64,000 nucleotides of DNA from positions 847,080 to 911,079 of the forward strand of contig NC_043740.1 of NCBI RefSeq assembly GCF_004337985.1, written 5' to 3'. The DNA is from Pyricularia pennisetigena. Lineage: Eukaryota; Ascomycota; Sordariomycetes; Magnaporthales; Pyriculariaceae. The position numbers and the translations under genes are program-made. How positions within the stretch are numbered: the stretch's first letter is position 1; the number at the start of each line of letters is the position of its first letter. The notes below the pieces were generated by a model, which searched no databases, was not told where the DNA came from, and was given only the letters and a program-made list of their open reading frames with translations. Shown here piece by piece: positions 24,369 through 35,373 of the stretch.

Positions 24369-25389
24369 TAAAAGAATAATATAAGCGGGTATTAGAAATC
24401 GGATTTGACGTTGACGTCTGTTTGTATACTGAAATCAATCCCTGAGCTTCTGGCTTTATTATTTTGGAAATTGGTAAAAATATAAAACCATTTCAATTGT
24501 AAATTATATACAAAATTATCTAACCCTTACCAATCCGCTAATTTAACGGGTTATATAATTGGATATATGTACCAGGCTGTAATAGTATACTAGGTATATA
24601 TATGTTACCCCCCACGTGCAAGAACCACAAAATTTGGCTGAAAATAAAAATAATATAAAATTGGTTGAATAAAGCAAAAAATGGATAAAAAATATATTTT
24701 CAGCATTTGTTAATATAGAAAGGTTTTCAAAGCCAGTATTATACATTAAATTATACGTGGACGTTCGTTTATACACGTAATCCAATCCCTGAAACCTTGG
24801 TTGTTTTATCGTTAAAATTGGTAAAAATATAAACGAGTTTCAATTGTAAATTATATACAAAAATGTGTATACTTTGCCTATCCGCTTGTTTAACTGTTTA
24901 TAAGGTCCGGTATAAGCACCAAAGTTAACCATACCGGTATATACACGTAAGCGACCTTCCACACGCAAACAATATAACATTTGGTGGAAAATTAAAAAAT
25001 CATATCAAAGAAAATCGAAAATTTACAAATTATCGAAAAAAACAGTACCGCCATGAACGGATTAAGGGCAGGTGGTATCCAATTCCGCCGATATAGCAGA
25101 TAAAAAAAATAAATCAAAGGGTTGCTAATAGCGACATTAAACGCTATTTTCAACGATATTTTGTTTTTTTTAGTATTCTGCGTATTTGTGGAATGATAAG
25201 GGAGTATGGTCGCAAAAATGCCACAAATACCGCCATAAATGGCAAAAGTCGACAAATTGTCCTTAGACCTGAACCAGAGCGTTCTTTGGTTGGACCCACA
25301 GGTACATTGCAAAGCCGCAATTGAGCCACGAAGTGGATCAATTTTGGAGCTCTGGGCTTCAGGGATAAGCCCTGAGACTATAAATTACC

Positions 25390-25755
25390 ACCGCTAAACA
25401 GTGGTGGCGACTTTGCAGTTGGATGGAACGCCGATCCGGCGTTGTACAAGTATAAACCCGTGCTCGTTGGGGTTTAGTAAAATGGTCCGTTATAATGGCG
25501 ATTAACGTAATTCCTTTTTTTGGCAATATTGAACAACGCGTTGCGGCTTTAATTATTTAACAAAAAACAACATTATAAAATCGATTGGGGCTATAATTCT
25601 AGGTTTTAAAATCGTTGAATCAATTAACACATGCAATATTTGAGAAAGAACGAACGAAATACTTGTGGGTCCAAAGTTTTATACTCTATAAACGTCTTGG
25701 AAGTTACATCGACAAATATACGGTGACAAGGGGTGGTTTTTTTTGCCTGCCGCCG
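25390..25755 (+). other. Displaced 3' flank of the secreted-protein gene
   Basis: Immediately after the A5 target duplication the sequence is GC-balanced for about 90 bp, unlike the transposon DNA. If the empty site had one 9-bp duplication, the upstream frame stays open for 21 more codons to a TAA at 25453-25455. If only TA were duplicated, it would be open for 32 codons to a TAG at 25475-25477. The rest to 25,755 is AT-rich with no recognised feature. Confidence 0.5.
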
Positions 25756-25876
25756 TAGTTAGGGCTGATCCCTGAGGCCCAGAGCTCCAAGATTGATCCA
25801 CTTCGTGGCTCAATTGCGGCTTTGCAATATACCTGTGGGTCCATCCAAAAAACGTTTTGGTTTAGGTTAAGGCATT
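25756..25876 (+). mobile_element. Element A end fragment A6
   Basis: Contains TAGTTAGGGCTGATCCCTGA, a variant of the TAGTCTCAGGGCTCATCCCTGA end, and the next 100 bp of the family consensus. It breaks off at the GC-rich islet. Confidence 0.7.
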
Positions 25877-26030
25877 CCAAAACCCCCCCACGGGGGCCCG
25901 TGGCAGCCCAAATCGGTGGGGCGGCCAACCCGTGGGTGGGTTGAATTTTTTGTGGGGGGGCCCGGCCCGGCCCAAAACCGTACACAGGTTTTCACGGCAA
26001 CCCGCGGGCCCCCGTGGGAGAACCCGTAAA
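25877..26030. other. GC-rich islet with clustered G and C runs
   Basis: About 150 bp of strongly GC-rich sequence with repeated CCCACGGG and GGGCCCGTGG-like words, abruptly bounded on both sides by AT-rich DNA. No gene is recognised. It differs from every other part of the left compartment. Confidence 0.6.
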
Positions 26031-26079
26031 AATACAAATTTTCCATATTTATACTTATGATTTTTTTCGAATTATAGGT

Positions 26080-26345
26080 AAAATAACAATTACAAATAAA
26101 ATATAATATATACTCACGATTACAAATAAACCATAACATAAAATGACGATAATAAATAAAATATAATATAAAATGACGATTACGAATAAACCATAACATG
26201 AAATAACGATAATAAATCAAATATAATATAAAATCACGATAATAAATCATATATAATATAAAATCACGATAATATATCAAACATAATATAAAATCACTAT
26301 TATAGATCAAATATTATTTAAATCTACGATTACATATAAAATATA
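26080..26345. repeat. Minisatellite, about 30-bp units
   Basis: Units resemble ATAATATAAAATCACGATAA plus about 10 bp, repeated about eight to nine times. Because 30 is a multiple of three, the minus strand shows a repeating DFILYLIYYR decapeptide. I take this to be incidental translation. Confidence 0.8.
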
Positions 26346-26519
26346 AAAAGGAAAATAAACATATTAAACCTTTATTTTACAATTGGGAGTTTTTCGAATT
26401 ACGCCCATACACGATATTACCCCGTACCCGTTTCACTGCCCTAAATGGGGTTTCTATTAACAATTTGTTAAATTAAAACCCTTTTTAATTGAAACGGGTA
26501 ATGGGGGCATACGGTTAAT

Positions 26520-27420
26520 ATTTCCCCGGATTGGGGTATTAGCGACCGCTACCTAAATAGGATTGTCGTCATCCGAATTTAAATCTTCGCTTAATTCCCC
26601 CAAATTGTACACGAACCCAATAAATTCCTTAAAACGGTCGTTTTCAGCTTTTTCGTTTTCCGGGGATATAAATTCTTTATATACGTTAAAAGTTCTAATA
26701 CCGATTAATAAAATCATTTTTTTTAATCGAGGCGTAAATAACAGCACGGTCCCGGATTGCCGATAAAATTAACGAAAATTGGTTAAAAGCAATCGAATTG
26801 TTTAACCATAATTATAACCGTTCAATAAAAATGGAAGCAGTAGGAATAGCTAAAATATAGCGTGCGATTTGGGCAAATTCCGGGAATTTGGTTTTATAAG
26901 TAACCCACCAATTGAAAATATTATCATCGTTTTCCATAATTGCGGTAAATAATCGAGGATTAATATATATACCAATGTAATTATCCGTATAATTATCCGT
27001 GTAACCATCCGTATAACTATCCGTGTAATTATCCATAATTTGAAAATAACGAACCTTAAATAAAGAATATTTTAATTTTTAACCGGATTTTTTTTCAACA
27101 GAACGATCGATGGAATATAAGTTGGTTATTGGATTTGAACTTTGGCTGGGAATATGTTTGCGTCTTTTTAAATTCGGTTTCCGCCATAAAATAAATAAAA
27201 CTGGATCCGTTCCCGGGTAAATCGATTTTGTTTTGGGGTGGAAATTTGGATTTCGCTTTTCCGAATATAACTCGGCCAAACGATTAATGTTTCGGTTAAT
27301 TAAATTTTCCACCCTTTGGTTGATATATTTTGCGTAATAACGGAGTTTTTTTTTTTTAAAATCCGTCCGCGTAGGTGGGATTAAAATAGCCGTTACAAGG
27401 TACATTTTTTTAATTTTTTA
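26520..27420 (-). pseudogene. hAT-family transposase C-terminal remnant
   Basis: Open pieces on the minus strand at 27079-27405, 26812-27036 and 26553-26747. The middle one contains NWWVTYKTKFPEFAQIARYI followed by LAIPTASIFIERL. This is the hAT dimerisation region ('WW----FP-L---A---L-IP-TS---ER--S'). The first piece starts MYLVTAILIPPTRTDFKKKK, like the 'YLAA-LHP--K' motif just before it. A 12-bp repeat (NYTD-type) lies at about 26,980-27,036. The catalytic N-terminal part is missing. Confidence 0.75.
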
Positions 27421-27582
27421 ACGTTAAATTAGGTCGATATATTTGTCCAGTTTTGTTCGTGCAGTACGAATTGCGTTTTTAAAATTGGTATACCATCCTG
27501 TTTATGGATATTTTTAGGTTTTTCCCTAAGATTTTCGTTCGAAATTAGTAAAAGCAATTCCAATAACTCCTAACCCAGATAA

Positions 27583-28245
27583 TGTGAACATGGCTAGCGC
27601 AGGGCTGATTATATTAGCTACCCTGCATTATCTTATAACGGCTAGCACGGGCTAATTTTCTCAGTCACCCTGGATCGAATAAATAAATAAATAACAAATA
27701 AAACGTATACGCGTTTATACACACAAAGCTTTATATATCACGTCTTTGTTCATAGTTTCAACAACAAAAACAAATACGTCATATATAATCTAGCTTAGTG
27801 GTATTATGCACGTACCATAATCTATATCATATATACGTTGTTGAAGTGCGTGGGTTCGAATCCCGTTGTGGTCGCAGATTTTCTGTGCATGCATAAGCAC
27901 AATAGGCCGTTAGGCTCAATGGGCCGTTAGGCAAAATAGGTCGGCAGGCCAGTCACATAAATAAGGCCAAATCATGTGACGTGACCCCGCATTCCGGACA
28001 TCCGGATCGAAGATCTGCACCTACGGATTCGAACACGTAATTCACAACTTAGCCTTAGATTTATTACCTTTATAACCTTCATCGATTCAACAATTCAACA
28101 AATCGATAGTGTAACAACAATATATTATCTCTATTACCCGTTAGCAGACGGTTATCTGCCATTTCAACGTTCCATCAGCCTAATACGTGATCCACCTTTC
28201 CCCGCGTTCAAGATTTAGTTTATTCAATCTCGTAACCTCCTCACA
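27583..28245 (+). repeat. Copia-B LTR, probable solo
   Basis: Begins TGTGAACATGGCTAGCGCAG and ends CGTAACCTCCTCACA, full length compared with the LTRs at 42726-43396 and 48219-48886. Left flank GATAA and right flank CTAAT do not match, so no target duplication is preserved. It contains the conserved tRNA-like segment at about 27,790-27,880. Confidence 0.85.
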
Positions 28246-28486
28246 CTAATTTGCTAATTTGGTAAAGTTTTCAACTCGATATAGTGTGGCTAACTCGTAG
28301 GTGTAGGGTGGGTATTAAACCCGGTATAGGGTAAACCTCATTCGCTAAACGTTAAATCGCAACTCCTATAATATAAAATATCGGATAATTTAATAACCCC
28401 GACAGCCCTATTTCGGCACTATCTATTGTGGTTTACATATAAATAAAGGTGGATCTATTATATGGTGAACAACGCATACAATTAAC
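28246..28486 (-). repeat. Partial copia-C LTR
   Basis: Minus-oriented LTR piece ending GCATACAATTAACA, cut on its left by the copia-B LTR. Confidence 0.75.
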
Positions 28487-29387
28487 AATATGCGAAATAA
28501 CCGATATACTATAGCTAACTGGGACTATTGACAACGAATAGCCAAATTCGCTACCTGGTTTAATAATTATTTCCGTGGGTTAATAATATGTAAATCGGGG
28601 GTTCGAATCCTGGGGTTATAATAATTTTGGGGGTTATTTCCAATTTGGGGGTTCGTCCAATTCGGGGGTAAGGGGTCGCTTTAAGGGGTTTAGCTATCCA
28701 AAGGGCTTATACCGGGGGTTCGAAACGGGTTAGGACATAAGTGGGATTTCCTTTTTTGAGGTTTTATTTTTTATATATTTTTATTTTCCCATTTTATATA
28801 AGTAATAGCAAGTTCGAGGGGATGTCAATTATGTTAATTACACTCGTTATTTAGCACGTAGTAGGTCTACCTTTATTTATATATAAGCCACAATAGATAG
28901 TGCCGAAATGGGGCTGTCGTGGTGGTCGGACTTTCCGTTATATTTTGTTTTACAGGAGTTGCGATTCAAAGTGTCAGCGAATGGGGTTTACCCTGCACCG
29001 GATTCACACCCACCCTGCACCTACAAGTCAGCTACCCTATATCGGGTTAAAAATTTCACCAAATCAGCAAATTACTGCGAACCCAGAAATGGTTTGTATA
29101 GGAATTAGGGTGTTTTTCCAACAATGCATACAGAATAATTTTTGGGAAAATCGTGTGCGGCACCGGAACGTTTTCCGGGGTGCGGACCCCCACTTCAATG
29201 TCGGAGAATATGTAAGGGAAATAAAGCAAAGTTTCCCCCACCAATGAATTAAAATTATTAATCCCAAAATTAGTAAACCAATTTAGTGCATTTAAACCTT
29301 GTAATTACAGGCCTTTATAGCGCAACTAGCACCACGCCGCACCTACGCTAATGCCCAAACCCCTGTTAGCAACCCGTTTTGTCAACA
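28487..29387 (+). mobile_element. 3' end of a plus-oriented copia-C element with its LTR
   Basis: 28487-28822 is the reverse complement of 10374-10720, the 3' internal part of copia-C. It includes a GGGGGTTCGAATCC box and a GAGGGGA polypurine tract before the LTR. The LTR then runs 28823-29387, from TGTCAATTATG to TTTTGTCAACA. It lies head to head with the minus LTR fragment at 28246-28486, so the locus is rearranged. Confidence 0.75.
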
Positions 29388-30464
29388 AATATTAAATCTT
29401 CTCGCAACAAAAGGCAAAAAGCACGTACAATTCCTCGACCTCGTTTTTCGTAGATTGGTTAATCTTCTCCGTTTGAGAAAACGCAAATATATATCAGTTA
29501 TTGCAAATATACAAATAATAATACAAAATGGATGGTCATATAGAATAGTTATATACATGATGATATTTCGTTAACAAACGGAAAAAACTTACTATACAAA
29601 AATCCGTAGAAATTAAATAGGGGTTAAATGAATCGTTTTATGATCCGAATTCGTTCCAAATATAGATGATTGTAGTGCGATTCTATATAAGGGTGTTAAT
29701 TCCATCATCTTGGGGTTTTTCACTAACCTGGGAATGTTTTAACATTTGCAACCAGCTTTTACAAATTAATTCAATTTGCTGTTTTTCGCAAAACACCCTA
29801 CTGGTAATATTACCAGATCTCCGCCAATTAAGCGTTTGAAAACACTTCAACGTTCAAATTCATTTCATTGTTTATCCGTTACCAACCCCATAAACAAAAT
29901 GCAAAAACGAATAAAGTGAAGAAACTTTTATCATTTGAATGCGTATATATGATACGCATCCTTTTTCCAGCCGTATTCAATAAAATGGTTGCAACTGATG
30001 TTTTGGGTATTTGCAAATACCGTGGTAAATTTGGGTTTAATCTTCCAATTGAAGTTAAAAAGGAAATTATATTTATACCAAGTAACGCCAGGTAAACGTG
30101 GGTCGGGTATATATACATACTAAGGTAATATTACACAGTTCGTGAATAACTTTCAAAAACAGAAACATCAGTTTTTCAATTCACATTTCCGGAATTGACG
30201 ATGCGGTATCAATTACCATGATGTGGTGGAATGTTTAAGAAAAAAGGGAAAAAGTGTTTCGTTATTATGTTAAGATTGTGACGAAATGGGAGTCTCTCAA
30301 CTTTGTCCGATGAATTAACTGAGTTAAGTCCAAATAATTAATAACAGGAATATATCGGTCAAATTCTGGGTTGAAAGTTTATTAAAATTACAAGTTTGTC
30401 ATGCTTAATTGCATTTTCTTTTGTTTGCATTATTATTTGTCGCTAGGTTTTGCCTACATAAATA
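29388..30464. other. Low-copy AT-rich segment, no certain gene
   Basis: About 1.1 kb without similarity to the repeats in this window. It has a TATATAAG at about 29,684 and an ATG in a fungal-like leader context at 29,899, but that frame closes after six codons. A 76-codon frame at 29868-30095 has no signal peptide or domain I recognise. It could hold a decayed small gene. Confidence 0.3.
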
Positions 30465-30835
30465 CCGTTGGGTACCCCCTGATGGCCACCCTCCCTAGTG
30501 GATACCCTTTTTACACCAAAACTCCCCTTTTGGAAAACGTTATAATAAATCAAATAAAAATCATATCGATACCATTTTAAAAATATATATAGGGATTTAA
30601 TAATAAAGCCATTCCGAAAAGGATTTTTGGATATGTATAATATATGTTAAAGGTTTGGCGGTTAAATCCGGTTTTAGATTTTCCCATACAAATTGTATGG
30701 TAACGAAAAATGGCAATAATTACCGCAAAATCCCGTTTTAAAAGCCAAGATTAAAAATATTATTATAATGTATATATATAACTTTATTAAGGTAGTTGCC
30801 CTGTTTTTCTACGATATATCTAACGTTTAATTGCC

Positions 30836-30882
<47 letters not shown>

Positions 30883-31284
30883 ATATAAGCTTATAGTGGC
30901 TATATAAATATTACGTATAACGTAGCGAAAAATAGCAAATAAATAGTATTTAACTAAGTAATCGGTTGGATAGGAAACAATTTAATAATAATTGTAATTT
31001 TGGCTTCTAAAACGGGAAATTGCGGTAATTATTACCGTTTTTCGTTACCATACAATTTGTATGGGAAAATCTAAAACCGGATTTAACCGCCAAACCTTCA
31101 ACACATATTATACACATCTAAAAATCCTTTTCGGTATGGGGTCAACTATTAAATCCCTATGTACATTTTTAAAATGGTATCGATACGATTTTTATTCGAT
31201 TTATCATAACGTTTTTCAAAAGGGGAGCTTTGGTGTAAAAAGGGTGTCCATTAGGGAGGGTGGCCATCAGGGGGTACCCAACGT
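30465..31284. mobile_element. P3: 820-bp non-autonomous foldback element of the pogo family
   Basis: Flanked by TA (30463-30464, 31285-31286). Its ends (CGTTGGGTACCCCCTGATGG and complement) match the pogo TIRs of P2. Inverted arms of roughly 280 bp face each other around a centre with a (TA)n tract at 30838-30881. No coding capacity. This looks like a MITE-like derivative mobilised by P-type transposase. Confidence 0.8.
30838..30881. repeat. (TA)n microsatellite in P3
   Basis: About 22 TA units between the inverted arms. Confidence 0.9.
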
Positions 31285-31286
31285 TA

Positions 31287-32458
31287 TCTGATAATTATAC
31301 TTTCACAGTTGTTTTTAATAACTGCGTCAAAGGAGTTTCGCCGACTATAGTCCCGTGTAAATTGCTCAGTCCTCAAAATCGCTTGCAGCGTTCAATTAAA
31401 AATATAATATTCACCATTACGCTTTATATTATATTGCAAATATAAAAAAAGACTCAATAATATTGGAAAAAACGGCGGAAATATTTTTGGTACAATTGTT
31501 TACTATTTTACACTGTGCTGCTATCTATACAAAACGGGTCTTACTATTAGCGAAAGTAGTTTAATTGGTTCGTTTATTATTGAAAGAAATAAGTGACATA
31601 ATTTGTCTTTAAAATGTTAAAATATAAAATTTAATTAAACGTTGGAAAATCTTTTGTTTTATTATTTCTTAGTTTAACTTCGAATTTATTACGCTGATCC
31701 CTTTCGAATAAAGTTTACGCAGTTAAATGTTTTGCATATGAAAACCACCGTAAAATAAATCATGAAAATACGCATCTACTCCGCGTATTAAAATTAAATA
31801 GCGGGCAAAAAGTCCCCCTTAAAATCTTCAATATTTCTACTATATACTGGGTTTTTGACCAGCATTTTTACTTTTTCCCCTAATTAATAATTACTTTACC
31901 GAAATTACGCACCCCAATCCAATTACAAGCAATGAATAAAAGCGTAACCTATTCGTCCATGTTTCCCCAAACGATTATTCGGTAAATGATACGAACAAGT
32001 TTCTTAAACATATTTATATGACTTTTACAAAGGGTTTGTTCGACTTACTTGCGCTGGATAGGGTTTTTGCAATAAAAAGCCCCATACGATCTTTAAACGC
32101 GGAACAGGGTGGTAGTTTTCGTGTAATTATTATTTATAACCAAAGATTTGGGTACGTTAAAACGAATAGAAACGCGCAAAGAAGTTTTTTCACCCCACGT
32201 CCAAAACTATATAAACGTAAAATAAATCGCTCTGTAAAATTGATAAGCAGTTATTTTATTTCGTAAAATTAAAATTTGTAAGTCCTTTTCAGTTTTATTG
32301 TTAAATAAGTTACACATTTAGTCTATATTAAAATCATAAGCCGTAATTCTTTTCGCCTAATGGTGGATTTTAATAACCAGATGGGCTACCAGGGAGTGCT
32401 AATATTGATATATTATATAATAAAATAAAGTACGCGATATTTGAAATTATTAACCGTA
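31287..32458. other. Low-copy AT-rich segment between P3 and P4
   Basis: Continues the low-copy pocket begun at 29388. Apart from the doubtful frame at 32018-32266, nothing is recognised. Confidence 0.3.
32018..32266 (+). CDS. Doubtful 82-aa ORF
   Basis: Starts at an ATG and ends TAA. The predicted protein is basic (several Arg and Lys in the last 40 residues), begins MTFTKGLFDLLALDRVFA, and has no recognised domain. The start has a partly hydrophobic stretch, but acidic residues inside it argue against a signal peptide. It lies in low-copy DNA between two pogo elements and shows no RIP-type stop. It may be a remnant or a chance frame. Confidence 0.2.
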   Translation: MTFTKGLFDLLALDRVFAIKSPIRSLNAEQGGSFRVIIIYNQRFGYVKTNRNAQRSFFTPRPKLYKRKINRSVKLISSYFIS

Positions 32459-32599
32459 AGGCTGGGTACCCCTTAACCGCAACCCCCTAACAGCCGCACC
32501 CCAAAAATAACAACACTTCTATTTTTACTCTCGAACTTCTATCATAAGTCTGTCCATAAAGTTTCTGTTTTTTGCAGTACTTGTTTCGAATCTCTTTTC

Positions 32600-34860
32600 T
32601 TCATATTCAAAATAAAAGGATATACCGAAAATCAGCTTATTTCCGCTATTAACGACGTGAAAAATGGCGAATCAATTACAAAATCTTACCGAAAATGGGG
32701 TATACCTCCAAACACCCTTCGAGGTCGTTTTAACGGCGCCCAATTTTAAAAACAAACAAAACGACTTTTCCAGAAACCTTTACCGGAACAGGAAAAGCAT
32801 TTAGCTGATCGGGTGTTTGCCCAGGCCGTTTTAGGCCTTCCACCAACGTACCGAAAGTTACGCTTTTTTGCGGAACGAATTCTTTAGGCCGCCGGAGAGA
32901 TATAAGGTTTTAAAAAAACGTTGGATAACCCGGTTTTTGGTTCGTTATCCAATTTTGAAAGGCCAAAGGCCCCGTCGAATAAAAAACGCCCGGGTTAATA
33001 GGGTTATTACGGAAATAATTATATTTTGGTAATTTTATATTATTAACCCCGTTATTAACGATATTAAACCGGAAAATCGGTGGAATATAGACGAAACCGG
33101 TATAATGGAAGGTAAAAGATTTAATAGTTTGGTATTAGGTTTTAACGGGATCCGGCCATTACAGCGAAAAAAACCCGGAACGCGGGGCTGGACGAATATA
33201 ATAGAATATATATCGGTTACGGGGGTTACCATACCTCCCCTCGTTATATTTAAAGGAAAGAAGTATAATAGTAATAATTTCCGACGAATTTAAGCCTTTT
33301 CGATAAGTGGTAATTTTATGCAACCGGAAACGGGTAAACAAATAATAAAACGGCTATAAAATGGTTAAAAAAGGTGTTTATTCCGTATACCCAACCAAAT
33401 ACCCTTGAAAAGCGGTTGTTGGTTTTCGACGGCCATGGATCACACGTTACGGACGAATTTACGCTTTTTGCCTCAAAAATAACATTTAACTCCCATATTT
33501 ACCCCTTTATTCGTCGCACGTTCTTCAACCATTGGATTTATCGGTTTTTGGCTTGTTAAAAGGGGTTTTTCGACCTTAATTTGGATTTATTAGCCAATTT
33601 TGCTGATCAACGGTTAATTTTAAGCGAAATCTCCTTTTTCGCTATTGAAAAACCTAAATAAAAGCATTTATGAAAAAGATTATCCAATTTGGTTGGCTTA
33701 TAACGGGGTTATGGCCGGTGAAGTTGGCTAAACCGCTTTTAACCCCTTTTTTATTGGAAAATAGCAACGCCCACGTCAAACAAAATAAAAAAAGGGTTTT
33801 TAAAGGGATAAAACACCGGAAAATCCAACCCAAAAATTAATGACCCGTCTTTATGTGGGAAGGTTACCAGATAGAATTAGCTTAATCTTTGGCGCGGGGA
33901 AAAGTGGATCACGTATAAGGCTAATGGAACGTTAAAATGGCAGATAACCGTCTGCTAGCGGGTACTGGAAATAATATATTATTGTTGCACAATGGATTCG
34001 TTAAATCGCTGAATCGATGAAGGTTATAAAGGTGATAAATCAAAGGCTAAGTTGTAAATTACGTGTTCGAATCTGTAGGTGCAGGTCTTTAACTCGGATG
34101 TCCGGAATGCGGGGTCAACTCACGTGATTGGCCTTATTCATGTGACTAACCTGCCCACCTATTGAGCCTAACGGCCTATTGTGCTTATGCATGCACAGAA
34201 AATCTGCGACCATGACGGGATTCGAACCCACGCAATTTAACAGCGTATATATGATATAGATTATGGTACGTGCATTATACCACTGAGCTGAACTATATAT
34301 AACGTATTTAGTTTATTGTTAAAACTATGAACACAGACGTGATATGTAAGGCTTTGTGTGGATAAACGCGTATACGTTTTGTTTATTATTTATTTATTTA
34401 TTCGATGCAGTGTGACTAATAAAATTAGCCGGTGCTAGCCGCTATAAGAAGATGCAGGGTAGCCAATAAAATTAGCCGTGCGGTAGCCATATTCACACTT
34501 TATTTATTCGGAAAACCCTGACAACGACCCGAGATGTTCGATTTTAACTACAGGAAATTTCCCGGTCCGAGAACAGTTACGCTATTTTACGGCTTTTATT
34601 CGGAAAAGTCCAAAAAAGTTTTGAAACCAAAAATATTTTATTGGTTGTAATTCAGCAAAAAATAAGTTTATTGGAAGCACAATCGTAGGTAATACGGCCG
34701 GTTAATAAAAGGATGGTGGTTCCGGATCCAAACCAGCTTCTGGTTAATAAATAGAATATCATTGGATTGCTGGAAAATGATATAGAAAACTTGGAACTTC
34801 TAGCTGATGAAGAAGAGGTTGATAAACCGGAACAGCCTGAAAACGATTGTATTTTTGTGC
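32600..34860 (+). pseudogene. P4 transposase, decayed and interrupted
   Basis: DNA-binding part: NGESITKSYRKWGIPPNTLR and LPEQEKHLADRVFAQAVLG at about 32,660-32,840. Catalytic part: WNIDETGIMEGKRFNSLV at 33,080-33,135, RGWTNIIEYISVTGVT at about 33,185, and VFDGHGSHVTDEF at about 33,423-33,460, giving the first two acidic catalytic residues. Several stops and frame breaks occur, and a solo LTR interrupts the C-terminal third. Inactive. Confidence 0.8.
33854..34497 (-). repeat. Copia-B solo LTR with CTTTA target duplication
   Basis: A reverse-oriented LTR ending CCATATTCACA, flanked by CTTTA at 33849-33853 and 34498-34502. Removing it and one duplication restores the pogo sequence seen in P1 and P2 (ACCCGTxTTTATTTATTCGG). 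It is therefore a clean solo LTR from LTR-LTR recombination. Confidence 0.9.
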
Positions 34861-34947
34861 GTTGACAGTTTTATTTTTAAATCGATTTCCGCAACGCGAA
34901 ATTTTGTTGTTAGATTTTTGGGGGTGAGGCTGGGCGGTACCCAGCGT

Positions 34948-35373
34948 TTTATACCAATAACGACTTTATATAGACATGTATAATTTACCAGTTCAACTGT
35001 TTTGTTTTGATTAAATTGTTTGTATTTCCAAAATGCGCGATTTTGTGGCGGATTTGGCGCATTGTATTACCACATTTAAAAGGATGTTCAGGTGAAATAC
35101 GTTTTGCAAACCTGTAAAGGATTCGGCCGATGAATTAACTTGTTGTACTTGAATAAATATACTATTTATATAATAATATAACAACTACTATTTCCCAGTT
35201 TTCTCCTTTTGCTTCGGCTTTTTAGATGGGAATTTGAAAAACCGTTTTAAAAATATTTTCCAAATTAGTTAAGTCGGTTATACTTTTCTCAATCTTAGTC
35301 GTCGATCGGGGCAGGGGTATGGGAATTTAATCCGAAATCAAATACCGGGGTTTTTCACCATTGGTTTTGAAAG
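34948..35373. other. Low-copy AT-rich segment
   Basis: No gene or repeat recognised between P4 and the gypsy G3 LTR. Confidence 0.3.

Larger units (their letters stand above)
21825..25380 (-). mobile_element. Element A copy A5, inserted in the secreted-protein gene and itself split by P2
   Basis: Runs from TAGTCTCAGTGCTCAGACTA to GGGATAAGCCCTGAGACTA. The flanking nonamers AAAATTACC (left) and TAAATTACC (right) match at eight of nine positions, supporting a 9-bp duplication. Removing the pogo element at 22531-24368 and its TA duplication leaves about 1.72 kb, close to the other full copies. Confidence 0.85.
32459..34947 (+). mobile_element. P4: pogo/Fot1-like element carrying a solo LTR
   Basis: Left end AGGCTGGGTACCCC after TA; right end GGTACCCAGCGT before a mutated TT. 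The element is about 1.84 kb once the copia-B solo LTR (33854-34497) and one CTTTA duplication are removed, the same length as P2. TIR bases differ slightly from P2 (GGCTGGG against GTCGGG). Confidence 0.8.

Noticed and set aside
28600..28720. tRNA gene at the GGGGGTTCGAATCC box
   Set aside because: No D-arm or acceptor stem. It is part of the copia-C 3' internal region and recurs at about 10,570.
29899..29919. Start of an effector-like gene
   Set aside because: Leader and TATA resemble a fungal gene, but the frame closes after six codons and no nearby frame has a signal peptide.
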